64,000 bases of DNA from Serinus canaria (lineage: Eukaryota; Chordata; Aves; Passeriformes; Fringillidae): the NCBI RefSeq assembly GCF_022539315.1, contig NC_066331.1, positions 10,820,015-10,884,014 of the forward strand, written 5' to 3'. This document shows positions 1 through 11,900 of the stretch, one piece after another. Positions within the stretch are counted from its first letter, which is position 1, and every line of letters begins with the position of its first letter. A program made the translations under genes and the position numbers. Below the pieces are notes generated by a model. That model ran no database searches. It saw only the letters and a list, made by a program, of their open reading frames with translations, and was not told where the DNA came from.

Positions 1-2643
1 ATGAAGGGCACTGGGGCCGTGGATGGAGTGAGGGCTTGGTTTGCCTGGGCTGATGGAAAGCACAGAACTCCAGCAGGGATGGAGGGGCAGGCCTGGAGGA
101 CAGGCCTGGTGACGTCCCTCCTGTGCCAGCATCCAGGCTGCTGTGCCAGTCCATTCCCCTCTGAGCCCCCAGGCTGTGCCAGTGCCTGGAGGGGTCTGGC
201 CGTGGGATCAGGGGCTGGGGCCCTTCTGCAGCCTCCAGGAGCAGTGGGAGCAGGGAAGGGGCTGGAGGGGGTTTGGGGTGTCCAGGCTGTGCTGGAAGGG
301 TGCTGTGCTTGACAAGGGTGGAAACTGGGAGTGAGCCTTGGGTGTCCAGGTGTGCTGTGGGCAGTTCCCCAGGTGCCCTGGCCTTTCCTTCCTGCTCTCC
401 AGGTGGAGAACTGGCTTTGGGTTGGATTCTGTCACCTTTAGGCACCATTTGAAGGCTGGGGACATCCCAGCTCCCTGGGCATATGCTGTCCCCAGCTTTG
501 GAGCTCCAAGGCAGCAGCTGATGGTGACTGCAGCATCCAAGCCCCCTTTTGGGGCTTTAAGCCTCCATTTGGACACTTGAGGTCAGATTTTATCCCACAG
601 AACATGGTGGATTCACTTCCTTGGCTGCAAAACCCTCAGCTCTCCTTGAGCTCCAAGATAAGGAAAACCAAGTCCAGTTTGGGAAAGGGGAGAAAACACA
701 GACTTGGTGGGGGGAGCTGCTTGATGTCCAGGGTGGGATTTTTCTCCTAATACCCAGATTAATTCTGGGGGCCTTGTGGTGGCAGGGGAGGCTCAGCAGA
801 GCTGGGTCCCTCCGGGTGGTGTCTCCAGCAGCCCTGGGAGCCTCCTCTTTGCACCTATTTACATGGCTGCCCTGCTTTATGGTGGTTTATGTCATTATAT
901 AAATATTGTCAATTGCTATAAAACAAGGCAAAACCACTGGAAAATGTCATAAAAGAGATGTTTCCAAGTTTCCTAAAAGGAAAAATAGCAGGGAGGTTTT
1001 GCTTTTCATAGCGACTAATGTTTGCTTCTCCTCCAGGTACTGTCCTGCCCTCCCTGCCTTCCTGCCCAGCCATTCCTGCTCTCCCTGGATGAGGTGGAAC
1101 TGGAAATCCCCATTCCCCTGGGGGCTGCTGTGCCAGGGGAGCAGCCTGGCACGGGGGGAGCAGCCTGGCACGGGGGTCACAGCTCCCAATCCAGTCCTGC
1201 CCACAGGGTGCCCCAGGGGAGGATGCTCCAGTCTGAGGAGAGGCAGCCTCCACTGTGCTCAGTGCATTAATGACTGGAAATTAGGAATTTTAAAGCGGCT
1301 GGTTTTCCCCCCCAGCAGAGGGAGGAGAGCTCCAGGTGGGTCACACCTTGCTCCCGGCTGGGACCCCTTCCCTGTGTGGGCTCTGGCCTGGCCTCAGAGC
1401 TCTGCACTGGCCCCATGCCCATGGGGACAGTCCCTGGCAGCCTCTGCTCCCCACTTTGTCTCCAAGACCTTCATGGGGATGTCAGGGGCTGCAGCTCCAG
1501 AGGGAGTGAGGGCAGAGCTGCTCTGGGTTTGGGAGTGAAACCAGTGACACCAGCCAGGACCCTGGTGTCCCCTGCAGGGATTTTCTGCCACCTGAGGGTT
1601 CCTGGTGTGCTGACAGGAGCAGAGGGGACCGAGCCCAGGGAGGAGGTTCAGGGCTGGCCCCAGTGGAAATTCAGGGACTGAGACTGGCAGGATCTTCCAG
1701 GGCACTTTGTGGGGACTGGATGCCAACTCATTTTTTGTCAGGTCTGGGTGTTTCCTTGGGGATCCTGGTTATCAACTCCCTGCCTGTAAATGGGTGGCTG
1801 GAGGGGGACAGGGCACCCTGTGGCCTTCAGTGTGGTGGGGGCAGCATCCTCAGGGCCGGGGGCTGAGCACGGAGCCATTCCCAGAGTTATGCACAGCAGG
1901 AAGTCGCCCACCAGCATTGTCCCCTCTTGGCTGTGCCTACAGTGGACCCAGAGCATCATCACAGCTGGAGACCTCGTGGTGGCAACGGCTGTGGGATACC
2001 AAAGCCCCCCAGGACCCCGCGCGCTGATCCTCGGGTCTGTCCTCAGCAAAAGTCTTGGTTTAGTTTCCTCTACAAGAACTCTCTCAGTCAGCCTAAGTTG
2101 CAAATACGTGGTTTGGGGACAGGGGGTTAATTTCCAGCGGTGCTGTTGATTAGTTTCTTACGGGGTGGATGTGCCCATGCCGTGCTTTGGAGGCAGCAGA
2201 TGTTGGCAGCTGGAAGGCAGTTTGGTGTCTCTGAGTTCTTCAGCAACGGGGCAGGAGGGAGCTGGGGGGCCCCAGGTGCTGCACGCCTGCACCCCACTCG
2301 TGGGCTCTTTCTGTGTGTGCAGTTGGGTTTTCTTGGGTTTTCTTGGTCCCTGCTGGGTTTTGTTGGGTTCTGTTGAGTCCTGTTGGGTCTTGTTGGGTCC
2401 TGTTGGGTTCTGTTGAGTTTTGTTGGGTTCTGTTGGGTCCTCTTGAGTTCTGTTGGGTCCCATTGGGTGTTGTCGGGTCCTGTTGGGTTTTGTCTCCCCT
2501 GAAATAGGAGGTGCAAGCCCAGCACCCCCAGCCGTGGTTGCTGCCCCCCGTCCCCCCAGCCCACCCTGGCAGCCGGTCCCTGCCCGTCCCAGCTCTACAC
2601 AAAGCAGCATGCACAGTCAGTCTCTCCCTCTCCTCCTCCTCCT
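1..2643 (-). other. NTN1: NTN1 3' UTR and possible downstream flank
   Basis: This lies directly downstream of the netrin-1 stop codon on the minus strand. I see no coding exon in it. It contains a 10-base minisatellite (2322-2493), a 20-base duplication near 1135-1175, and an AT-rich stretch at about 850-960. No canonical AATAAA or ATTAAA hexamer is visible on the minus strand. The best weak poly(A) signals are two CATAAA hexamers at 876-881 and 886-891, just past the AT-rich stretch, so the transcript could end near 850. Known vertebrate NTN1 3' UTRs are kilobases long, so most of this region is probably transcribed, but the exact end cannot be set from sequence alone. Confidence 0.6.
2322..2493. 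repeat. 10-base minisatellite in the NTN1 3' UTR region
   Basis: About 17 imperfect copies of a TGTTGGGTCC-like unit, with GTTCTGTTGA and GTTTTGTTGG variants. On the transcribed strand it is an ACCCAACA-type repeat, beginning about 150 bases past the stop codon. It lacks the TTAGGG unit, so it is not telomeric. Confidence 0.93.
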
Positions 2644-2972
2644 TTAGGCTTTCTTACACTTCCCCTTCTTCTCCCGCTGCTGGAACTTCCGGAGCCGCCG
2701 GGCCCACGTGTCCCGCCACTGGATCACCAGGCTGGTTTTGTCCGCAATGATGCCGCTCTGGTCGGGAGAGTCCTCGTTGTTGCCCAGCAGCAAATACTTC
2801 TTCATGGGCTTGATTTTGGGGCACTTGCAGGCGATGTCCTTGGAGTGGATCCACAGGGTCTGGTCGCCGCGCCGGATGCGGTTGCTGCCCTGCTTGTAGA
2901 CAGAGATGATGTTCACCGTGAACTTCCACCAGTCCGCGTTCTTCTCTGCTTTCAGGACGTGGATCTGGACAG
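2644..2972 (-). CDS. NTN1: netrin-1 exon 7 (last coding exon): most of the NTR/C345C domain
   Basis: The exon encodes 108 codons plus TAA (2646-2644). It starts with two bases that complete an Ala codon split with exon 6. The product begins [10 protein letters not shown], continues through [16 protein letters not shown] and [11 protein letters not shown], and ends in the basic tail KKGKCKKA. This is the netrin C-terminal NTR (C345C) module, which binds heparin and other matrix components and helps hold secreted netrin near cells. Three Cys occur here (the CKC pair and the one near the tail), and the other NTR Cys are in exon 6. The acceptor is a pyrimidine tract ending TTCTCCAG at 2973-2980 (complement). 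The coding length equals human residues 497-604. No frameshift or missing Cys is seen. Confidence 0.98.
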
Positions 2973-3356
2973 CTGGAGAAAAACAACACACAGGCAAGAG
3001 AGGAGAAGGTGTTACTGCTTGGGCTGGTGGGGAGAAATGAGCTTCAGGCCTTGCCTAATGGGCTGTGTGAGGAGGAGGGATTTTGCAGCAGCCAGGGGCG
3101 GTGGATTCCCCAGAGTGCTGTCCCCAGGCCACCCCCAAGAACAGGAGCAGCCAGTGCTGCATCTGAGGGCCCAGCAGAGCTTCCAAGAGCACCACAGGCT
3201 TGGGAGATGCTCCCCAGCTCTGCGCCTGGCAGAGTCACTGAAACTTCTCTGCAAGAGCAGCTCTGGGCTCCGAGGAGATGTCCTGGTGTCCTGGCAGAGC
3301 ACTGGGACACCTCCAGCTCCCACAGCCCTGATCCCTGCACAAGGTGGTGCTGGTGA

Positions 3357-3377
3357 GGATGATGATGATGATGATGC
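3357..3377. repeat. GAT trinucleotide microsatellite
   Basis: About six to seven GAT units in intron 6. It gives a run of Asp in a chance reading frame. Confidence 0.85.
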
Positions 3378-4920
3378 TTTCCAAGCTCATGGCTGATGCT
3401 GTGTAACCTCTTCTGTAGCCATGGACTGAGGAAACCTCAGCCCTTGCTCTTTCCTGGGACAGGGCTAAATGTCATCTCCCAGGAAATGCCTTCCCCAGGC
3501 AGGGCCTGCCCAGCCCTCCTGGGTTGGTTTGCCAGCTGTGGGTGAGGAATCCCCACCAGCAGAGAGCCAGGGAAGTCCCAGGTGAGGGTGGCCTGGCTGG
3601 GAGAGCAGGCAGGGGCCAGGCCCAGCACAGGCTGGTGCAGCACCACCACAAAGAGCTTTTTTAGCCAAATCCCTGAGCTTTTCCCTTTTCCCCACTGTTC
3701 CCTCCATGCCCTGGGAGCTGTAAAGCCCTGCCCATTCACCTGTCTGTCTCAGCTGCCTGGCTGAGCCCCAGTGGGGCCAATCCTGTTTGTATAAATTAAG
3801 AGAGGGAGAAGAAACTCTCAGAAACCTCAGGGAAAACTCTGCCTTGTAACAGTCCAGTTTTCCCCCCTGGGCTGGTGGTGGAGGAGCATCCCCCTGTCTC
3901 TAAAACCAAGTGACTCCAGGCTCTGGGAGGAAGCAGAGCTCTGCAGCCCAGCACAGCTTTTTAACACGTTGCAAAATATATGAGGTATTTTTTTTTCAGA
4001 GCGTGTCATGGAGGCCAGATGCTTTCATTAAAAAAAAAAAGGGAAAAGGAAAAAAAACAACCCTAAGCTCTGACCATGTATTTCCCTGTCTGGTGTGAAG
4101 GTAACAAAATGTGAAGAGTAGCCAATTTTTATTTTTTGGAAACAAATCTTTCCAAAAAAGCTTAAACCTTTGACCTGCCTGGGTCCACACTGACAAAATG
4201 GAGAAAATGAATGAAAAAGGAACTGGAGAGAGGTGGTTACAGGAAACTCTGCTCTAAAACACACAGTCTGTATTTTTTTTTATGTCAAGGCCCCTGTCTC
4301 TTATTTTTTCCCTTTTTATTAATGAAGTGGAAGGAGTGAAAGCTTTGAGGAAGGCTTGGCTGGGGCAGGCACAGCTGCCTGCCCTGACAGCTGGATTTCT
4401 GCCCACAGCCTCACATCCAGGACGCTCTGTTCCTCCTGAGCTGGGGCTTGGAGCCCGGCTCCAGGGGTGTTTGCCTGGCTGGTTCAGTGCTGAGGTGGGA
4501 CCAGCATCTCCCAGGGGACACCGGACATGCAGGCAGGCAGAAATGGGCCAGGATGAATTTTTGGAAGCACCTAAGTGGGATTTAAAGACTCCTTTCCCAT
4601 GAAGGAGGTTTCAGTCCCTTCCTGATTTGGGGCTCTGGCTCAGCTGTGCCCCCCCAGTCCAAAGCTGGCCTTGGGGCTTGGTGCTGTCCTTCAGCTGCCC
4701 TCTCCTGGGACAGAGCTGGGCTTTGTGCTGAGCTAACTGCTGAACCCCTGCTCTGGCCTGTCCCTGTCCCTGCATCCCTGGCAAAACATCCCTGGGGCAG
4801 CAGATGGAGGGAGCTGATAGGGGGGGATGGTTCCTCCTGTGATGGTGCTGCCCTTGCTGTGGTGTCCTGGAGCAGGAGAAAAAAATCAAAGGAGCTGCAG
4901 CTTCCATGGCTCCAGCTGGG

Positions 4921-5100
4921 GCTGGTGACACGGGTTTCAGTGAGATGGGCTCTGGCCCAGGCTGGTGACACTGGTTTCAGTGAGATGGGCTCTGGCCCAG
5001 GCTGGTGACACTGGTTTCAGTGAGATGGGCTCTGGCCCAGGCTGGTGACACTGGTTTCAGTGAGATGGGCTCTGGCCCAGACTGGTGACACTGGTTTCAG
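4921..5100. repeat. 40-base tandem repeat, 4.5 copies
   Basis: Units start exactly at 4921, 4961, 5001 and 5041, with a half unit at 5081. The unit begins GCTGGTGACACTGGTTTCAG. Copies differ by only one to two bases, so expansion is recent. It is in intron 6. Confidence 0.97.
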
Positions 5101-5303
5101 CAAAGAGGAGATCCAGCCCAGCTCCTGATCCCACCTCTGCTCCTCCCTGACCTTTGCAAACTCTGGGCATCCAAACCCTGGGGGCAATCTGGGGTTCCTG
5201 CATCCCAGGCACTCTCAGACATGCAGAGATTTTTCTCCAGGTTCATTTCCCTGCAGCCTGCTCTGCTCCCCAGGGAGCTCTCAGGCAGCAAAGGGGCCTG
5301 GGG

Positions 5304-5355
5304 AGCAGGGGGACAGCAGGGGGACAGCAGGGGGACAGCAGGGGGACAGCAGGGT
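5304..5355. repeat. 11-base tandem repeat
   Basis: Nearly perfect copies of GGGGGACAGCA, about 4.7 units, in intron 6. The strand is G-rich. Confidence 0.93.
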
Positions 5356-7304
5356 CCTAGTGAGGGCAGGGGCTGCCCCAGGAGCCACATCCCACCTGAC
5401 ACTGACACTCCTGAACCACAAATCACACCTGGATGGTGCCTTCCAGCCCTCACCACACTTTGGTGCTTTGCCAGGGTGACAGAGTGGTCCCTGGGCTGGG
5501 GGAGGGGAGGGAGGGTCCCTGGTCCCCCCCTGCATCCCCAGAGCTCAGGGATGCTCCTGGCTCCCTGAGGCCTGGCTGGAAGCCTGCAGCCACAAGAAAG
5601 GCCCAGAGGCTGGAAGCTGGAGATGAAAGCCCAGGGGTGGATGGTTTGATGTTAATAAAAACAAAACCTAGCCCAAAGCCTCCAAACAACGTTTGAGGGC
5701 AGCTGCTGGAGGCTGAAAGCAAAGCAGTGCCTTGTAGCATTCAGAGATCGTGAGTCAGGGCCCCAGACTCCTGAGGCTGCCATGAAAACAGGGTGGCTGG
5801 GGAAAACCTAATTATTTAATTACTTTTTAAGTTTACATTTGGGGTTTGTGATAAATCTCCTGAGTTCAAGGCTTCCCCTGCTGAGGCTGACTCAGGGCTG
5901 GGCTGCAGGGCCAGTCCTGCTGTGGAACCCTGGAACATCCCACACATCCCATGCACAGCCCTGTCTGTGGGAGGCTGGGCACCATCCTGGGCTGGCCCCT
6001 GGACAGATCCCAAGGAGGGGCAGTGGGACAGAGCACCTGGAGGTATTTAACATGGCCAGGTGGGAGGGCGTGCTGGGGACAGCGGTGGCAGGCCCAGATG
6101 TCCCAGTCCAAGGCAGGGTTCTCCACAGGCTTGGCTCCCCTCTCACTGCACAAGTGGAGTGGAGTCCATGTGGATTCTATTCCAACCAGCAGCAAAAGGT
6201 GACCCCGACACCATCTGGGTTTGGGAATGTAAAGGGCTGGCTCCTCGCTGGAGCAAAGTGTTAAAATGTGATTTTTTTTTTTTCCCCCCTTTTTTCAGTT
6301 TTTAATTTATTTGGCGGCGGCTTTGCCTCGCTCTGGTTGCCAATTTCCTCCTGGTTTAATATTGGAGATTTATGATCCCTAATCCCTGGGTGTGCCCTGC
6401 TGCTGGGGGACCCTCACTGCCCCGGCTCTCTCCCTCAGCACGTGGCTCCAGCAGGGATTGCTCAGCCCCAGGAATGAGATTTCTCCACCTTCCCAGCAGT
6501 GCAAGGGGCTCTGAGTTCTGGGGCTGGTGCTTCCCCCCCGCCCTGGGTTTTTTTGGGGATTTGGGTTTTTCTCCCCCTCCCTCCCTCTTTTCAAGTTGCC
6601 TTTTGAAAACAGATTTTGCTTTTTTCCAGCAGCCCCTGCCAAGCTCCTCTCGACAAAGGGGGTGACTAAGAGAAGGCTCTGCTGCAGGAAGGATTTTTTT
6701 GCTTTTTTTTTTCCAAGGGCAAAGTGAGCAGATGATCTCACCTTTCGGATGAGGATTCTGTTCCTCAGCCCCGTTCCCTGCCCAGAGCTGGGATGGGGAT
6801 GCAGGGCCAGCGTGGGACCACAGTGCTCCTACAAGACTGTTCCAGAATCATCCGTGCAGGATCAGCCCTGCTGCAGCACAGGCAGCTCAGCATCAGGGGC
6901 TAAATGGAGATTTAAAAGCTCCAGGTTTCCTTTACCCCAGTCACACCCCACAGAGAGCTGGAACATCCCCAAAATCGGGCAGAAAATGTGGCACCGGAGG
7001 GAGCACAGGATGTTCACATCTCACCTGGATCAGCATCACCTGCTCTCATCAGATAACCCTGGGAATCTCCACCCTCGGTGGGTACAGCTGGAATCCCTTC
7101 TGCTTCCCCGGGATTTAAGTGCCCCCACCCCAGCAAAGCCCTCTTCTCTCCCTGCTTTTCTGGGAGCTGAGCGGCCCTGCGCTCCCCCACGCAGCCAAAA
7201 AATCCCAGAAAAAAGCTTTTCTGCCCCTGCTCCTGCCTCCCCCTCCCGAACCTCCCGCCTGCCCTCCCCCCGTCCTGTTGCACTCCAAATATTTGCACCC
7301 AAAC

Positions 7305-7630
7305 CCATCTCGCGGGGAAAAAGCCCGAATTAAAATAAAAAGGAAAAAAACCACAAACCCGACAAAAACAAACAGATACGAAAAATAAATAAGGGAAAAT
7401 ATCCCCTTTGAAAGGCTGAATGAAGCGGGGAGCTAAAAAGCCCCATTGAGGAGCGGGCGGATGATAGCTCCGATTGAGCCCGCGGGAGAAGGAACTCTGC
7501 TCAAGCTAATTAGGGCCTTTTAGGACATTCAGCCCAGCGATGCCAGCAGAACGGTGAGGGAAAGAGCCTCCTAATTGGCTTCCTGCTGGGGTGTCAGTCC
7601 CAAAGTCTTTATTATCCCTCCCTGCACCTT
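7305..7630. promoter_or_regulatory. candidate conserved non-coding element, intron 6
   Basis: This is an AT-richer island in GC-rich surroundings with few repeats. It has TAATTA at 7507-7512 and TAATTGG at 7572-7578, both homeodomain-type cores, and a run of non-repetitive sequence between them. No function is known, and the call rests on composition and motif clustering only. Confidence 0.3.
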
Positions 7631-8040
7631 TTCAACCCTTTCTTCCCTCTCTGGCCCTGGTGAAAGCCTGGGCTGCCCCGGCATCGCTCACCCCGCTGCC
7701 TCTCCAGCACGGTTTGTTCTCAAAAAAGCGAATTGCCGTGGCTGTGGGGCTGGCTGGGGCTGTGGGGGACCCTTCCACGGCCAGGAGGGTCGGGGGCGAG
7801 CACCCCAGTGCCAGCACTGGGACAGTGTCCCCGCACCTGAGCCAGCCCCAGCACATAGCCCTGGCTCACTGGTGAAGCTGCAGGAGTGATACTGAGTGAG
7901 AAAAGAGAAGGGAAAAGCTCATTGCAGCTCCCCTGATCCCTGCTCCAGGGGCACCTCGTCCCTATTCACTGGGATCTCCTGCCTGAGACACCTCTTGAGC
8001 CACCCACGCCTCCCCAGGGTCTGCCCACAGGGCAGCCCTA

Positions 8041-8410
8041 AACAGAACTGGGTGTGAGTGTCACCCAGAATTCCAACAGATCTGGGTGTGAGTGTCACAC
8101 AAACCTCCAACAGATCCAGGTGTGAGTGTCACCCAAAATTCCAACAGCTCTGGGTGTGAATGTCACCCAAACCTCCAGCAGAACTGGGTGTGAGTGTCAC
8201 CCAAAATTCCAACAGATCCAGGTGTGAGTGTCACCCAAAATTCCAACAGATCCGGGTGTGAGTGTCACCCAGACCTCCAACAGATCCAGGTGTGAATGTC
8301 ACCCAAACCTCCAACAGATCCGGGTGTGAGTGTCACCCAGACCTCCAACAGATCTGAATGTGTGTGACCCAAACCTCCATCACTCAAACCTCCAACAGAT
8401 CCGAGTGTGA
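8041..8410. repeat. 34-base minisatellite, about 11 copies
   Basis: The unit contains GGGTGTGAGTGTCACCCA followed by AACCTCCAACAGATC or AAATTCCAACAGATC. Copies alternate between these two linker types. The array ends about 430 bases before exon 6 on the plus map, inside intron 6. Copies are contiguous without unique spacers. Confidence 0.96.
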
Positions 8411-8841
8411 GCTGTCCCAGGCCTGCACTGCCCTTTGAAGTTTCCTGGGAATTATGGGGGGATTGGATGCAGGTGACAGGGAACTGCTTGCTGCTCATCC
8501 CCACAACAAAAGATGTTTTAATATTTATAAATATTCAAAAGCTGTGGCACGTAAGCGCACGTGAGAGGGGACATGGTGTCATCATAACCCCGAAGACACT
8601 GGAATACCCTTGGAAGATGTGAGTGTCCTGCAGATATTGGGACAACCCCCAGATGAGGGTCTGCACTTAGGTGTGCTCTTGCCAAGTGACAGGGCATCGC
8701 TGCCCAGGCTGCCCCCCACACCTGGCAAGGTTGGGCATTCCCAACCAGCACAAAGCCAGCTCGGCTGTGGCTGGGTGGCCCTGGGGACACCCCCGTGGGG
8801 AAGCTCCTGCCCTGGATCCCCGTGGCACTGGGGACACTCAC

Positions 8842-8916
8842 CATAGTCCTTCTTACAGTACTTTTTCATGTTGATCTTCAGCTTCCCCTTGGAGGCTTTG
8901 CAGTACGAGTCACAAT
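8842..8916 (-). CDS. NTN1: netrin-1 exon 6: start of the NTR domain
   Basis: This 75-base exon has phase 1 at both ends. Two bases complete an Asp codon begun in exon 5, then 24 codons read CDSYCKASKGKLKINMKKYC and end KKDY. The last base starts the Ala codon finished by exon 7. It supplies three Cys of the six-Cys NTR fold and a Lys-rich segment consistent with the heparin-binding character of netrin C-termini. The acceptor is CTCTTCGCGCAG just above 8916 and the donor is GTGAGT below 8842. It corresponds to human residues 472-495. The sequence is essentially the vertebrate netrin-1 consensus. Confidence 0.98.
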
Positions 8917-11900
8917 CTGCGCGAAGAGAGGGGGAGGGCAAGAAAACATTAACAAAACAAATTAGCCTTAAAAAGCAGAAAGCGCTGGGGGAAGGGGAGC
9001 ACTCCAAGCCGCGGGCTGCCGTGAATAAGCAGCGTGCCTGTGATATCCATCTGCCGGGCCCCGCTCGGCTCGGCGGCGGGGCCATTGAGAAGCCCTTCCT
9101 TTCTAAAGAAAGTGCTCACAAAGGAGCCCGGCCTCCTCCGCCTCCCCCGGCCCGGCTTCCCCGGCCGCCTCTGTCTTCCTGGGAGACCCGGGGGCCTCCC
9201 TTATTGTGCCACCCAGAGCTTTTGAGAGCCACACAAATTCCCGCTGTTCTGCAGCTCCCACTGGAGCCCGCCCGGAGCCCACAGAGGCCCCATTGTCACC
9301 CCTAACCCGGGCCGGTGTCAGCCTTTGGCATTCATTGCCGAGAGATTCGGGCTGGGGTCACCCCGCCACAATGCGGGTCACAGAGGAAATTAGCAGCCCA
9401 TGAAGCATTAGCAAAGCCTTTTGGTGTCCACTCTACTGAAGTGTGCAAATAAAATACCCCAGGAGGAACATTTCATTTCTAATGGGCCCCCACGGCTGGG
9501 ACACGCTGGCCACGGGCAGCCGGCGGAGATGCATGATCAGAGCCCCAGCCATGCCCATGTCCAGGATGCCACCATGCAGAGGGACGTGGCTGCCTGGTGT
9601 CACTGAGCTCAGGGGACAGAAACATTCCTGATACAATGCTCTGGTCAGATGTCCCTGAACATTGAAGGAGGGGTCTCTAAGGGAACTGAATGTCTGTGCA
9701 GTGACCTAAGAACCCAGGAAGCTTCCCCTGAACTTCAGGGGAGCAGGGACAGCCAGGTCATCGGCTGCTCTGCCAGGCTGCTGGCACCACCCTGCCCAGC
9801 CCAGGCTGCTGATGTCCTCAGGACACCTGTGTGGTTGTGATAAAGCTGCTGATGGTTCTCCCTGGCACAGGAATCCTGGAGCTCTGTGGATGTTCACTGC
9901 TGCTGTCACACCTCAGCGCTAGGCAGAACAAGAGGTGACACAAGGACAGGTGGGCAGGGACAAGCCTGGAAGCTCTGGCTGCACATCCCTCCTGCTCTGG
10001 CCAAACCCAGGACACGCTGGCCAGAAGCTGGCCCAGAGCACCGGGTGGGCAGCAGCTCCCACCTGCACATTCATGGCTCAGCCCTGAGGGACCTCCAGCA
10101 GGCAGGCTGGCAGAGCACACCTGCAGCACATCCTCCCACAGCCCCACTGCTGCTGGGATCCAGTCCAAGAAACAGCAATCAGAGACACCATTGCTCTGGA
10201 CTCCAGGCCAGAACCCTCACAAGAGCAACCCCAAGTCACCTCTGTCCCCACAGAAACACCCCTGACACAGCTGAGCTCCCCATCCCTGCACCACTGCCAT
10301 GGCAGTTCCACTATACCTAAGATTACAGACCTGCTGGGAATCCACCCGAGGCTGTCTGGCAACCAGGGGGGCTGTGGGGTGGTGGGACAGCTGCCCCCAC
10401 ACCCTGCAGGACAGCACCCATGTGGCAGCACCCACAGCCTCTGCTCCTCCCAGGGTGACAACCTGGGGCTCAGGACACCCAGTCCAGCCAGGGCTGACCT
10501 GCTTTGCCTGCACACCCCTGGCCTGTCCCTGTGCCTGTCCCTGTCCCTCTCCTGGTTCCCCAGCCCCAGGGGCTGTGCCAGAGCCCCAGCTGGTTTGAAT
10601 TGGGCTGGCCTGGGCAGAGCCAGCTGCTGTAAATCACCGGGAATCCCCAGATGCCAGTGCTGCTTTCCTGGGTGGGGGATCTGCTCCGCTTCATTTCCTT
10701 TGTCTCCCTCGTGGAGGGCTCCTCTGCCTCCTGGGTGACTTGGAGATCCTCTGGGGCCTCTCTGGGAGGGGAAATGGGATTGATGAGCCAGGCATTGAGC
10801 TCTGTGGGTGTGTGTGGGTGGTGCTGCGAGGCCACTCTGCCTTCGGGACAGTGCACAGAGGGGAAGCTGCAGGATGTGTCAGGGACAGACACCAGGGACT
10901 CTGCAGTCTGGGCTCTGGGGAAGATTTGCTGAGCTGCTGTTCCTCGCTGGGGAAGGGATGGGAGGAGAAGGTGGATGTGGAGCTCAGAGACTCATGGGTG
11001 TGCACAGGAGACACACGATGTGAGACTCTTGCACGATTTGTCCCCAGATGTTTATGACAAACCTCAGGAGTGCCGAGGCTTGTGCTGCCTGGCTGTGACA
11101 GATGCTCTGCAGGTCCTTCTCTCCCTTCTCCGTGAAGCTGCAGAGGATCGGCCTGGGACAACCTGCCCGTGGGAGGAGAGGCCAGAGCCCAGCCACAAAG
11201 CAGGCTGAGAATTCCCAGAGCTGTCTGAGGGACACCCTTCTGCTATGGGGTGATCAGTGTCCAGCAGGTCCTGCAGGAGTGGTGAGGGGGGCAGCAGGAG
11301 GGGCCCAGCTCTGTGTCCCGCTGTGTCACAAATGTCCCCTGCTCAGGGGGCAGAGCAGGGCTTGGTGCTCACCCTGCTGCTGTCCTGCCCATCCTCCTGG
11401 CCCTGCCCTGCCTGACCGGAGACGTCCTGAGCCCCTCTCAGCCCGTGTCCAGCCCAGCCACCCCTGTGAAGCACCCAACCCCCTATGCAGAACAAATTCG
11501 TGGGGACATCCCAGCCCCTGCTCCCAGCCCTTTCCTCTGGGCTTGCTCAACTGCACAAATATTCCAGTGCAAATCCCGGTTCCAGAGCCGCGAGCCCAAA
11601 CACAGCCAGCCCTGGGTGGGTTTTGGGTCCGCCCTGCATCCTGCCTGCCCCGGGCTGGGGGAGCAGCAGCTCCCCGCGACGAGCAGAGCAGGAGGGGCGG
11701 GAGGGGCCGCTGGAGCCGCTGGCTCGCAGGGGGAGCAGGTGGCGGGCGGCTGCTTCGTGTCGCTCTCAGCTCAGTAAAACGTGTCAGCACAGCCTTCAGC
11801 AGCTTTGCAGCTCAGCCCATCCCCTTGATAGAGCTAATTCTCTGTCTGGGCAGAGACTTTTCACAGCTAAACACCTTCTTTGTTTTGCTTAATTTCTTTC

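Larger units (their letters stand above)
2973..8841 (-). other. NTN1: NTN1 intron 6 (5,869 bases)
   Basis: This is a phase 1 intron with donor GTGAGT (8841-8836) and acceptor CAG (2975-2973, minus strand). It holds a GAT microsatellite (about 3357-3377), a 40-base tandem repeat (4921-5100), an 11-base repeat (5304-5355) and a 34-base minisatellite (8041-8410). It also has homopolymer runs near 4030 and 6270, and an AT-richer island at 7305-7630 that looks like a possible conserved element. I see no exon, RNA gene or intact mobile element. Confidence 0.93.

Noticed and set aside
2322..2493. Interstitial telomere-like repeat
   Set aside because: The unit is TGTTGGGTCC-like with a 10-base period. 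True TTAGGG hexamers are absent.
1..2643. Neighbouring gene downstream of NTN1 (STX8 by human gene order)
   Set aside because: No syntaxin-like coding exon is visible. The interval is too short to reach it and reads as UTR and flank.
8041..8410. Possible CRISPR-like array of 34-base repeats
   Set aside because: Units are directly adjacent without unique spacers and diverge internally, and the DNA is a vertebrate intron. It is a minisatellite.
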